A stretch of 64,000 nt of DNA. Source: Streptomyces sp. 11x1 (GTDB lineage Bacteria; Actinomycetota; Actinomycetes; Streptomycetales; Streptomycetaceae). Under the pieces are notes generated by a model that searched no databases, was not told where the DNA came from, and saw only the letters and a list, made by a program, of their open reading frames with translations. Position 1 is the stretch's first letter. Each line of letters starts with the position of its first letter. The position numbers and the translations under genes are program-made. The stretch is from contig NZ_CP122458.1 in the NCBI RefSeq assembly GCF_032598905.1, positions 3,596,001-3,660,000 on the forward strand. Direction: 5' to 3'. Of the stretch, positions 39,801-47,652 are shown in pieces.

Positions 39801-40558
39801 GGGTGTCCCGCCTCCTTCGAGACCAGGGCCACCGCCTCGTCCACGTCGTCCGTCACGTGGAAGAGGGTCAGGTCCTTTGCCGCTGCCTTGCCCTGGGCGA
39901 TGAGGGTGTTGGTCAGCCAGTCGACCAGGCCGCTCCAGTAGGACTCGCCGAAGAGGACGATGGGGAAGCGGGTGACCTTCTGGGTCTGGACGAGGGTGAG
40001 GGCCTCGAAGAGTTCGTCGAGGGTGCCGAGGCCACCGGGGAGGACCACGAAGCCCTGGGCGTACTTGACGAACATCATCTTCCGGACGAAGAAGTAGCGG
40101 AAGTTGAGGCCGATGTCGACGTAGGGGTTGAGGCCCTGTTCGAAGGGGAGCTCGATGCCGAGGCCGACGGAGGTGCCGCCCGCTTCGAGGGCGCCCTTGT
40201 TGGCCGCCTCCATCGCGCCCGGGCCGCCGCCGGTGATGACGGCGAAGCCTGCCTCCACCAGGCCCCGGCCGAGCCGGACGCCCGCCTCGTACTCCGGGGA
40301 GTCGGCGGGCGTGCGGGCGGAGCCGAAGACGCTGATCGCGGGCGGGAGTTCGGCGAGCGTGCCGAAGCCCTCGATGAACTCGGACTGGATGCGCAGGACC
40401 CGCCAGGGGTCGGTGTGGACCCAGTCTGAGGGGCCGCCCGCGTCCAGCAGCCGCTGGTCCGTCGTGCTCGCCTGAACCTGGCCTCGCCTGCGCAGCACCG
40501 GTCCCAGCCGCTGCTCCTCGGGTGGCTGCTTCTTGCCCTCGGGGTTGCCGGTCGCCAT
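39797..40558 (-). CDS. LOG family (TIGR00730) nucleotide phosphoribohydrolase
   Basis: A 253-residue Rossmann-fold LOG protein. GSARTPADSPEY, ITGGGPGAMEAANKGA and the signature PGGLGTLDEL with the catalytic-site Glu are clear. Such enzymes release a base from nucleotide 5'-monophosphates, producing cytokinin in plants and some bacteria. The N-terminal 40 residues are a charged extension. ATG at 40558 with GGAGGGAG upstream. From memory it matches Rv1205. Confidence 0.92.
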   Translation of the reverse strand: MATGNPEGKKQPPEEQRLGPVLRRRGQVQASTTDQRLLDAGGPSDWVHTDPWRVLRIQSEFIEGFGTLAELPPAISVFGSARTPADSPEYEAGVRLGRGLVEAGFAVITGGGPGAMEAANKGALEAGGTSVGLGIELPFEQGLNPYVDIGLNFRYFFVRKMMFVKYAQGFVVLPGGLGTLDELFEALTLVQTQKVTRFPIVLFGESYWSGLVDWLTNTLIAQGKAAAKDLTLFHVTDDVDEAVALVSKEAGHP

Positions 40559-40664
40559 GTCCGCTCCCTCCGCCGTGCTGGTGGTTCACCTCAGCGTAGA
40601 TCCATACGGGTTACGGACGGGGGACGTCAGCGTGTCCGCCACGCGATCCGCCGCACTGGACAGG

Positions 40665-41744
40665 TCACGCCGTCAGCCAGGACCTCAGGCGCTCCTCGCC
40701 GGTCAGGATCTTCGCCGTCTCGACGCGCTCGTCCCGCCGGTGCGCCAAGTGGGGGTTGCCGGGGCCGTAGTTGACGGCCGGGACGCCGAGGGCGCTGAAG
40801 CGGGAGACGTCGGTCCAGCCGTACTTGGGCTGGGCCGTGCCGCCGACGGCCTCGATGAACGCCGCGGCCGCCGGGTGGGACAGGCCGGGCAGCGCGCCGG
40901 GGCTGTGGTCGTCGACGGTGAACTCCTCGACCCCGCAGTCGGCGAAGACCTCGCGGACGTGGGCGATGGCCTCCTCCTCCGTACGGTCCGGCGCGTAGCG
41001 GAAGTTGACCGTGACCACGCAGGCGTCGGGGATGACGTTGCCGGCGACGCCGCCGGAGATGCCGACCGCGTTGAGGCCCTCGCGGTACTCCAGGCCGTCG
41101 ATCACCGGGTAGCGGGGCTCGTACGACGCCAGCCTTGCCAGGATCGGGGCGGCGGCGTGGATGGCGTTGGAGCCCATCCAGCCGCGGGCGGAGTGGGCCC
41201 GCTCGCCCTTGGTCGTCAGCAGGACCCGCAGGGTGCCCTGGCAGCCGCCCTCGACCTCGCCGTCGGTGGGCTCCAGGAGGACCGCGAAATCCCCCGCCAG
41301 CCATTCGGGGTGGGCCTCGGAGACGTGCTTCAGGCCGTTGAGGTCCGCGGCGACCTCCTCGTTGTCGTAGAAGACGAACGTCAGGTCGCGGTTGGGCGCC
41401 GGGACCGTGGCCGCGATGCGCAGCTGGACCGCGACGCCGGACTTCATGTCGCAGGTGCCGCAGCCCCACAGGACGCCGTCCTCGTCGAGGCGGGAGGGGA
41501 CGTTGTCCGCGATGGGCACGGTGTCGATGTGGCCGGCCAGGATCACGCGCTCGGCGCGGCCCAGGTTCGTACGGGCGACGACGTTGTTGCCGTACCGGTC
41601 GACCGTGAGGTGCGGCAGGGCGCGCAGGGCGGTCTCGATCGCGTCCGCGAGGGGCTTCTCGGTGCCGCTCTCGGAGGGGAAGTCGACGAGCTGCGCGGTC
41701 AGCCGCGCGGCGTCCAGCGTGAGGTCAATCGGGGTCTCGGCCAT
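40665..41744 (-). CDS. dapE: Succinyl-diaminopimelate desuccinylase
   Basis: A 359-residue M20 metallopeptidase-fold enzyme, the penultimate step towards LL-DAP/lysine. Metal ligands: LAGHIDTVP, GTCDMKSG, FYDNEEVA, ending VNYGPGNPHLAHRRDE. It makes the cross-linking residue of Streptomyces peptidoglycan (LL-DAP). ATG at 41744; a longer frame starting at 41789 is less likely. DapC is encoded 2 kb away. Confidence 0.95.
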   Translation of the reverse strand: MAETPIDLTLDAARLTAQLVDFPSESGTEKPLADAIETALRALPHLTVDRYGNNVVARTNLGRAERVILAGHIDTVPIADNVPSRLDEDGVLWGCGTCDMKSGVAVQLRIAATVPAPNRDLTFVFYDNEEVAADLNGLKHVSEAHPEWLAGDFAVLLEPTDGEVEGGCQGTLRVLLTTKGERAHSARGWMGSNAIHAAAPILARLASYEPRYPVIDGLEYREGLNAVGISGGVAGNVIPDACVVTVNFRYAPDRTEEEAIAHVREVFADCGVEEFTVDDHSPGALPGLSHPAAAAFIEAVGGTAQPKYGWTDVSRFSALGVPAVNYGPGNPHLAHRRDERVETAKILTGEERLRSWLTA

Positions 41745-41896
41745 GTCCCCGACCCTAACGCGCCTCCGAATCCGGGCCGCCAGACGCATGGAGCCGGGCA
41801 GCCCGGCGCGTGGATCCAGTCACTTCCGCACCCCTGTTCACATCACTGTTCACAACTCCTGCACGAGTGCCATTACCGTCCAGTACCTTGGACCGC

Positions 41897-42919
41897 GTGT
41901 CGGAGCCGTACCCCTTCCCCCCAGGTCCCCGCCGTCGCGGCCGTCGCGTGCTGCAGTTCATGGCGGCCTTCGTCGTGCTCACCGCGATCGGGGCGTATCT
42001 CACCGTGCAGTATCTGACCGGGGGGAACGGGACCCCCCGGTGCGTGGTCGTGTCCGGGACGGACGACGGGGCGCGGTACGAGTTCACGCCCGAGCAGGCG
42101 GCCAACGCCGCGACGATCTCGGCGGTCGGCACCTCGCGCGAGCTGCCCGAGCGGGCCGTGACGATCGCGCTGGCGACCGCGCTGCAGGAGTCGAGCCTGC
42201 GCAACATCGCGCACGGCGACCGGGACTCGCTCGGCCTGTTCCAGCAGCGCCCGTCGCAGGGCTGGGGCACCGAGCAGCAGATCCAGGACCCGGTGTACGC
42301 GGCGGGTGAGTTCTACGAGCACCTCGTCAAGGTCGACGACTACGAGCGGCTGCCGCTGACCGTGGCCGCCCAGCGTGTGCAGCGCAGCGGCTACCCGGAG
42401 GCGTACGCCAAGCACGAGCCCGACGCCGCGCTGCTCGCCGCCGCGCTGACCGGGCGGTCGGCGGCCACGCTGACCTGTGAGGGGCGCCGGGACACGACCG
42501 GCACCGGCACCGCCTACACGGGCGGCCCGGACGCCGTGCGCAGCGCGCTCGCCCGGGACTTCGGGGACGAGTCGTTCGAGTCGGCCGCGGCGGTGGTGAG
42601 CTCCGAGGGCGGCGCCTCGGCCGGGGCGAGCGCGGCGCCGAGTCCGAGCGTCTCCCCCGCCGCCGGGACCGTGACCATCCCCCTCACGGACGCCGGGAAC
42701 GCCGGGAACGCCGGGAACACGGACCGGACCCGGCAGCGCGGCTGGGAGCTGGCGCACTGGGCCGTGGCCAACTCCTCCCGGCTCGGCGTCGAGCGCGTCT
42801 CCTACGCGGGGCGCGAGTGGGTCGCGGAGGGCCGGGCCGGGGCGTGGCGCAAAGCCCGGGGCGCGGCGGGCGGCACGGTGGGCTCCCCCACCGAGGTCCG
42901 AATCGTCACTGGACAGTAG
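41897..42919 (+). CDS. Membrane-anchored putative lytic transglycosylase-like protein
   Basis: A 340-residue protein. One N-terminal helix (VLQFMAAFVVLTAIGAYLTV) exports a domain with ATALQESSLRNIAHGDRDSL followed by GLFQQRPSQGWGT. This resembles the Glu-centred active site of goose-lysozyme/lytic-transglycosylase folds (ALQESxL with Glu as acid). It would bind or cleave peptidoglycan. The family is often labelled 'heavy metal transporter' in databases, which the sequence does not support. The C-terminal third is Ala/Ser/Asn-rich with a GNAGNAGNT run. GTG at 41897. Confidence 0.75.
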   Translation: MSEPYPFPPGPRRRGRRVLQFMAAFVVLTAIGAYLTVQYLTGGNGTPRCVVVSGTDDGARYEFTPEQAANAATISAVGTSRELPERAVTIALATALQESSLRNIAHGDRDSLGLFQQRPSQGWGTEQQIQDPVYAAGEFYEHLVKVDDYERLPLTVAAQRVQRSGYPEAYAKHEPDAALLAAALTGRSAATLTCEGRRDTTGTGTAYTGGPDAVRSALARDFGDESFESAAAVVSSEGGASAGASAAPSPSVSPAAGTVTIPLTDAGNAGNAGNTDRTRQRGWELAHWAVANSSRLGVERVSYAGREWVAEGRAGAWRKARGAAGGTVGSPTEVRIVTGQ

Positions 42920-43231
42920 GCCGCACGGCTCACCCGTGCGGGGTAGGCGCGGCGCGTCGGGTGGACGGGGTGCGCGGGTTTTCTCCCGCTCACCCCTGGC
43001 GCGCGGAATGCGTTGGGAACACAGGGCCGTAAGGATTCAGCAGACGGCCGACGCAGGTGGCGTTTGTCCGACTGGATCCACATTTGATCATGCGACGCAT
43101 TGCCATTTCTTTACGTCGGGGCGCCGCAACCTTCGGGGACTTCGAGCGGTAGTCACTGCGTCCGAGCCCGGAACCGTCAACTCCCGGGCGCGGTCGGACA
43201 CTTCAACGTTCTCTTCCGTCAAAGGAGCACC
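42920..43231. other. 312-base region ahead of the secreted protein gene
   Basis: A hairpin CCGCACGG/CCGTGCGG (42921-42941) right after the previous stop may terminate that gene. Further on, 43075-43125 is AT-richer. No riboswitch or gene recognised. Confidence 0.5.
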
Positions 43232-43645
43232 ATGTCCCTCCCCCTGACCCGCCGGATCGCCCGTGCCGCGCTGCTGACCGCAGCGGGAGCGGCCTCCGTG
43301 GTCGGTGCGGCCGGCTCCGCGAGCGCGGCGCCCGAACTCCCGGCCACCCCGAACCTCGGCGGCCTGTCCGCCGTGGACGGGGCGAACGCGGGTAGCACCG
43401 TGGACGGCGCGACGCAGAACGTCACCGGGGTCGCGAGCGACGCCGGCACCAAGGCGTCCAAGCAGACTCTGCCGACCGTGAGCAAGACCGGCGGGAAGAC
43501 CGTCAAGACGACCACGCCCGTCGCGCAGAAGGCCGCCGGGGAGGCCGCGGGGTCCGCCGGCACCGTACTGGGTGACACGACCAAGACGGCGACGAAGGGC
43601 GGGCTGCCGACGGGGCAGCTGCCGGCCAAGAGCCCGCTCGGCTGA
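43232..43645 (+). CDS. Small secreted protein
   Basis: A 137-residue protein with a Sec signal peptide (ARAALLTAAGAASVVGAAGS, cleavage after ASA) and a mature part rich in Thr, Ala, Gly and Lys with no cysteine. No domain is recognised; the composition suggests a disordered wall-associated or aerial-hypha surface protein. ATG at 43232 has AAAGGAG eight bases upstream. A strong terminator follows directly, so it is expressed alone. Confidence 0.78.
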   Translation: MSLPLTRRIARAALLTAAGAASVVGAAGSASAAPELPATPNLGGLSAVDGANAGSTVDGATQNVTGVASDAGTKASKQTLPTVSKTGGKTVKTTTPVAQKAAGEAAGSAGTVLGDTTKTATKGGLPTGQLPAKSPLG

Positions 43646-43672
43646 CCTGCCGTACGCTGATCTGCCGTACGT

Positions 43673-43707
43673 CGAAGGGGCCCGGGGAGTCTCCCCGGGC
43701 CCCTTCG
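43673..43707. terminator. Strong hairpin terminator
   Basis: CGAAGGGGCCCGGGGA and its exact complement with a three-base loop. It separates the convergent secreted-protein and dapC genes. Confidence 0.9.
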
Positions 43708-43738
43708 CACGGTGTGTCCTACGCCGGCGTGGTGCGTT

Positions 43739-44839
43739 CTACGCCTTGGTCAGGCGTTCCACCGCCGCCGCCACCCGCTCGTCCGTCGCCGTGAAGGCCA
43801 CGCGGACGTGGTGGTCGCCGGCCGGGCCGTAGAAGTCGCCGGGGGCCACGAGGATGCCGAGGTCGGCGAGGTTCGCGACCGTGGTCCAGCAGGACTCGTC
43901 CCGGGTGGCCCACAGGTAGAGGCTGGCCTCGCTGTGTTCGATGCGGAAGCCGTGGGCGACGAGGGCGTCGCGCAGGGCCGTGCGGCGGGCCGCGTAGCGG
44001 GCGCGCTGCTCCTGGACGTGGGCGTCGTCCCCGAGGGCCGCGACCGCGGCGGCCTGGGTGGGGGCCGAGGTCATCATGCCGCCGTGCTTGCGGATCTGCA
44101 GGAGCGGGCCGAGGACGTCCGGGTCACCGGCGAGGAAGGCCGCGCGGTAGCCCGCCAGGTTGGAACGCTTGGAGAGGGAGTGGACGGCGACGATGCCCTC
44201 GTACGAGCCGCCGTTGACGTCCGGGTGGAGGACGGAGACCGGGTCGGCGTCCCAGCCCAGCTCCAGGTAGCACTCGTCGGAGAAGATCAGGATGCCGTGC
44301 GAGCGGGCCCACGCCACGATCCGGGTGAGCTCGTCCTTGGCGAGGACCCTGCCCGTGGGGTTGGACGGCGAGTTCAGCCAGAGGAGCTTCAGGCCGGCCG
44401 GGTCCAGGGTCGTCGGATCGTCGTAGACCTCGTGCTCCGCGCGGGCGAGACGGGCGCCCACCTCGTACGTCGGGTAGGCCAGGCGCGGGTACGCGACCCG
44501 GTCGCCGGGGCCGAGGCCCAGTTGGGTGGGGAGCCAGGCCACCAGTTCCTTCGAGCCGACGATCGGCAGCACGTGGCGGTGGGTGACGTCGCGGGCGCCG
44601 AGACGGCGCTCCAGCCAGCCCGTGATGGCGTCACGCAGTTCGACGGTGCCCCAGACGGTGGGGTAGCCCGGCGAGTCCGCCGCGGCGACGAGTGCCTTCT
44701 GGATCAGGTCGGGGACCGGGTCGACCGGGGTGCCGACGGAGAGGTCGACGATGCCACCGGGGTGCGCGGCGGCCGTCGCCTTGTACGGCTCCAGCTTGTC
44801 CCAGGGGAAAGTGGGAAGGCGGTCGCTGACTGCGGACAC
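43739..44839 (-). CDS. dapC: N-succinyldiaminopimelate aminotransferase
   Basis: A 366-residue class-I PLP aminotransferase. The PLP lysine is in VHSLSKRSNLAGYR, the cofactor-binding LNSPSNPTGRV and FSDECYLELGW are standard. The N-terminus SDRLPTFPWDKLEPYK is that of the actinobacterial DapC group. Converts N-succinyl-L-2-amino-6-ketopimelate to N-succinyl-LL-DAP, the step before DapE. GTG at 44839. It follows the ferredoxin gene with a hairpin between. Confidence 0.92.
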   Translation of the reverse strand: MSAVSDRLPTFPWDKLEPYKATAAAHPGGIVDLSVGTPVDPVPDLIQKALVAAADSPGYPTVWGTVELRDAITGWLERRLGARDVTHRHVLPIVGSKELVAWLPTQLGLGPGDRVAYPRLAYPTYEVGARLARAEHEVYDDPTTLDPAGLKLLWLNSPSNPTGRVLAKDELTRIVAWARSHGILIFSDECYLELGWDADPVSVLHPDVNGGSYEGIVAVHSLSKRSNLAGYRAAFLAGDPDVLGPLLQIRKHGGMMTSAPTQAAAVAALGDDAHVQEQRARYAARRTALRDALVAHGFRIEHSEASLYLWATRDESCWTTVANLADLGILVAPGDFYGPAGDHHVRVAFTATDERVAAAVERLTKA

Positions 44840-44873
44840 GGGATCTGGCTCACTTTCTCGTGGCGAACGCCTC

Positions 44874-44914
44874 GGTCCCGTACGGCGATCATGGTGATCG
44901 GGCCGTACGGGACC
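44874..44914 (-). terminator. Hairpin between fdxA and dapC
   Basis: GGTCCCGTACGG pairs with CCGTACGGGACC, and inside it CGATCA pairs with TGATCG. It lies downstream of fdxA and only 35 bases before dapC, so it is either the fdxA terminator or an attenuator in the dapC leader. Confidence 0.8.
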
Positions 44915-44970
44915 GGGGCGGCGCGGATGCGGGCCGCGGGGGCGTCACCCCCGGGGCCGCGGCGTCGCTC

Positions 44971-45288
44971 TCAGGCCTGTGGCGGGAGTGCGGCGACGAA
45001 GGGGTGGTCACGCTCGATCAGACCTAGCTTGCTGGCACCACCGGGCGAGCCGAGCTCGTCGAAGAACTCGACGTTCGCCTTGTAGTAGTCCTTCCACTCC
45101 TCCGGGGTGTCGTCCTCGTAGAAGATCGCCTCGACCGGGCACACCGGCTCGCAGGCACCGCAGTCGACGCATTCATCCGGGTGGATGTAGAGGGACCGCT
45201 GCCCCTCGTAGATGCAGTCGACCGGGCACTCCTCGATGCACGCCTTGTCCTTGACGTCGACACAAGGCTGCGCGATGACGTAGGTCAC
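44971..45288 (-). CDS. fdxA: 7Fe ferredoxin
   Basis: A 105-residue FdxA carrying one 3Fe-4S and one 4Fe-4S centre. The first cluster lies around CVDVKDKACIEECPVDCIYE (the middle cysteine arrangement fits 3Fe), the second around CVDCGACEPVCPVEAI. Supplies electrons to redox enzymes, with dapC next door as in mycobacteria (fdxC-Rv1178). GTG at 45288 follows GAGGAGGAACGACAGC. Confidence 0.95.
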   Translation of the reverse strand: MTYVIAQPCVDVKDKACIEECPVDCIYEGQRSLYIHPDECVDCGACEPVCPVEAIFYEDDTPEEWKDYYKANVEFFDELGSPGGASKLGLIERDHPFVAALPPQA

Positions 45289-45428
45289 GCTGTCGTTCCT
45301 CCTCGATAGGGCGCTGGCGGGCCTCCTCAGGCTCCGCCGCCTGGCGCGCGGGAGCGCGGCGTCGTCGATGCCCGCACCTAGTATCTCCGTTCCTGGGCAT
45401 GATCCGAACAGGAGGGGTGGACAGACCT

Positions 45429-46511
45429 GTGGAAATCTCTGCCGGTGGACGGCTCGAGATCCGTGTCTCCGCTGCTGACGTGGGCAAACGCGTGTCGGTG
45501 CGGTGCGTCGACGACGCGGTCGCCGGGGCTGGGAAATTCACCGACACGGTTGGTGTTCTCACATCATGGGACGACGGCGTCCTGTTGATCACCCGCCGGA
45601 ACGGGGAACGGGTACGGATCGAGGAGTCGTCGCTGGTCGCGGGGAAGGTCGTGCCCGCCGCCCCGGCCCGTCGGCGCGGGCCCGCCGCCACGTACGAGGA
45701 GCTGGCGCGGGTCGCCGCGCGGGCCTGGCAGCCGGTCGAACGGGAGCGGCTCGGCGGCTGGGAGCTGCGGGCCGCCGCCGGCTTCACCCGGCGCGCCAAC
45801 TCGGTGCTGCCGACGGGCGACCCCGGAATGCCCCTGGACGACGCCCTGACGGCCGTACGCGGCTGGTACGCGGCCCGCGGGCTGCCCGCCTTCATACAGC
45901 TGGCCACGGGCGCCGAGGGCACGCAGGAGCTGCTGTGCGCGGAGGTGGCGGACCGCGGCTGGGTCCGTGAGGTGAGCGCCGAGCTGTGGATCGGCGCGCT
46001 CGCGCCGGTCGCGGACCGGGAGTGGGCCGGGGTCGAGCTGTCCCGCACGGCGGACGAGGCGTGGCTCGGCCGCTACCAGCGCAAGGGGCTCGGCGAGGTC
46101 GCGCTGAAGGTGCTCGGGAGCGGGCCCTCGGTGTGGTTCGCGAGCGTGCCGGGCGCCGGGGGCGCGGGGCCCGCCGCCATCGGGCGCTGCGTCGTGGACG
46201 GGCGGTGGGCCGGTTTCGCGGCCGTCGAGGTCGATCCCGCCCAGCGGCGGCGGGGGCTCGCCACGACCGTGATGGCCGCGCTGGCCCGGCGGGCGCTGGA
46301 CGAGGGCGCCTCGGCCGGGTGGCTCCAGGTGGAGACGGACAACGCGGGGGCGCGGGCGCTGTACGGGGGGATGGGGTTCGCGGCGCATCACTCGTATCAC
46401 CACTACCGGGAGCCGGAGGGGGCCGGCAGCGGCGGGGGCGGCGATTCCGGTGCAGGCTCCGGCTCCGGTGCAGGCTCCGGCTCCGGTTTCGCTCCGGGGG
46501 GATCGTCGTGA
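45429..46511 (+). CDS. GNAT acetyltransferase with N-terminal SH3-like domain
   Basis: A 360-residue protein. Residues 1-80 are a small beta domain with GKRVSVRCVDDA and GVLTSWDDGVLLITRRNGE. The C-terminal GNAT domain has FAAVEVDPAQRRRGLATTVM, the acetyl-CoA motif RRGLAT, and YGGMGFAAHHSYHHYR. The last about 30 residues are Gly/Ser repeats. Acceptor unknown. Related to Rv0428c-type proteins. GTG at 45429 is chosen; GTG at 45417 is the alternative. Stop overlaps the next start by 4 bases. Confidence 0.85.
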   Translation: MEISAGGRLEIRVSAADVGKRVSVRCVDDAVAGAGKFTDTVGVLTSWDDGVLLITRRNGERVRIEESSLVAGKVVPAAPARRRGPAATYEELARVAARAWQPVERERLGGWELRAAAGFTRRANSVLPTGDPGMPLDDALTAVRGWYAARGLPAFIQLATGAEGTQELLCAEVADRGWVREVSAELWIGALAPVADREWAGVELSRTADEAWLGRYQRKGLGEVALKVLGSGPSVWFASVPGAGGAGPAAIGRCVVDGRWAGFAAVEVDPAQRRRGLATTVMAALARRALDEGASAGWLQVETDNAGARALYGGMGFAAHHSYHHYREPEGAGSGGGGDSGAGSGSGAGSGSGFAPGGSS

Positions 46512-47380
46512 GCGGGCATCACCCGGCCGTGCCGGCGCCCTTTCCCCCGGAGCCGGAGCGGGCGGCCGAGGTGCGGCGGCGGTTCGCGGAGGAGGCGCGG
46601 GCCGAGCGGCCCGACCTGGCCCTGCTGTGTCTGCTGGTGGGCGCCGCGGGCGACGGGACACTCGACGACGCGGGCGTCGACGCCGCCGAGATCGAGCTCG
46701 ACCGGCTGGCCGGGCTGATGCCGTACCGGCCGGGCGCGCCGCGTGCGTGGGCGGTCGCGGCGGCCGAACTGCTCGGCGAGCAGTGTGGGTTCCGTGGTTC
46801 CGCCGGGGACTACCAGCGGCTGGAGTCCTCGCTGCTGCACCAGGTGCTCGAACGGCGACGGGGGTTGCCGATCCTGTTGTCCGTGGTGTGGATGGAGGTG
46901 GCCCGGCGGGCGGGTGCGCCCGTGTACGGGGTCGCGCTGCCGGGGCACTTCGTGGTGGGGTTCGGGCCGCAGGAGGAGCAGGTGCTCGCCGATCCGTTCG
47001 ACGGGGGGCGGGTGCTGAGCGGGAGCGACGCGGAGTTGCTGGTGGCCGGGGCGACGGGGGCTCCGCTGGACCCCGCGATGCTGAGCCCCGCCGATCCGCT
47101 GGACGTGGTGGTGCGGGTCCTCAACAACGTGCGGGCGTGGGCGGCGGCGCGGCCCGAGCGGACGGATGTGGCGTTGTGGGCGCTGGAACTGTCGTTGGCG
47201 ATGCCCTCGCATCCGGGGCGGTTGCGGTACGAGTGGGCGCGGTTGCTGGTGCAGCGTGGGGAGTTCGTGCGGGGCGCTGCCGCGTTGGAGGAGTACGCCG
47301 AGGTGGTGGCCGGGGTGGATGCCGGGGCCGCGGAGAAGATGCGGAGGCAGGCGGAGGCGGCTCGGGCTCGGTTGAACTGA
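46508..47380 (+). CDS. SirB1 family transglutaminase-like protein
   Basis: A 290-residue SirB1-type protein: RLESSLLHQVLERRRGLPILLSV region, VALPGHFVVGF, ILADPFDGG, and a C-terminal TPR-like tail (ELSLAMPSHPGRLRYEWARLL). The catalytic Cys of true transglutaminases is not seen at the usual place, so peptidase activity is doubtful. GTG at 46508 overlaps the acetyltransferase stop (GTGA), so both are one transcription unit. Confidence 0.85.
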   Translation: MSGHHPAVPAPFPPEPERAAEVRRRFAEEARAERPDLALLCLLVGAAGDGTLDDAGVDAAEIELDRLAGLMPYRPGAPRAWAVAAAELLGEQCGFRGSAGDYQRLESSLLHQVLERRRGLPILLSVVWMEVARRAGAPVYGVALPGHFVVGFGPQEEQVLADPFDGGRVLSGSDAELLVAGATGAPLDPAMLSPADPLDVVVRVLNNVRAWAAARPERTDVALWALELSLAMPSHPGRLRYEWARLLVQRGEFVRGAAALEEYAEVVAGVDAGAAEKMRRQAEAARARLN

Positions 47381-47490
47381 GAGTGCCTGTGCGGTGGTTC
47401 GAGGGTGCGTGTTCGCTGTGGGGCGCGTCTTGGGGCACCTCTTGGTCGTGGGGTGCCTCCTGCCTGGCGGGTGCGGGTTCGTCGTGGCCG

Positions 47491-47513
47491 ATCGCGCAGT
47501 TCCCCGCGCCCCT
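47491..47513. repeat. Dispersed GC-rich element, copy G
   Basis: ATCGCGCAGTTCCCCGCGCC followed by CCT, between the SirB1 gene and the following terminator. Confidence 0.83.
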
Positions 47514-47572
47514 GGCGGTGGCTGCCCCGGGCTCGGTCACTGGCACAGCCATCCGCCCCACCCGCAAGCCGT

Positions 47573-47612
47573 GACGAGGGGGCACCCGGGATGTCCCGGG
47601 TGCCCCCTCGTC
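47573..47612. terminator. Perfect 18-bp hairpin terminator
   Basis: GACGAGGGGGCACCCGGG and its exact complement with a 4-base loop, between convergent genes. Confidence 0.9.
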
Positions 47613-47652
47613 GTGCCGGGCGATGCGCTCACCGGCCCCCGGCCGGGTGCCG

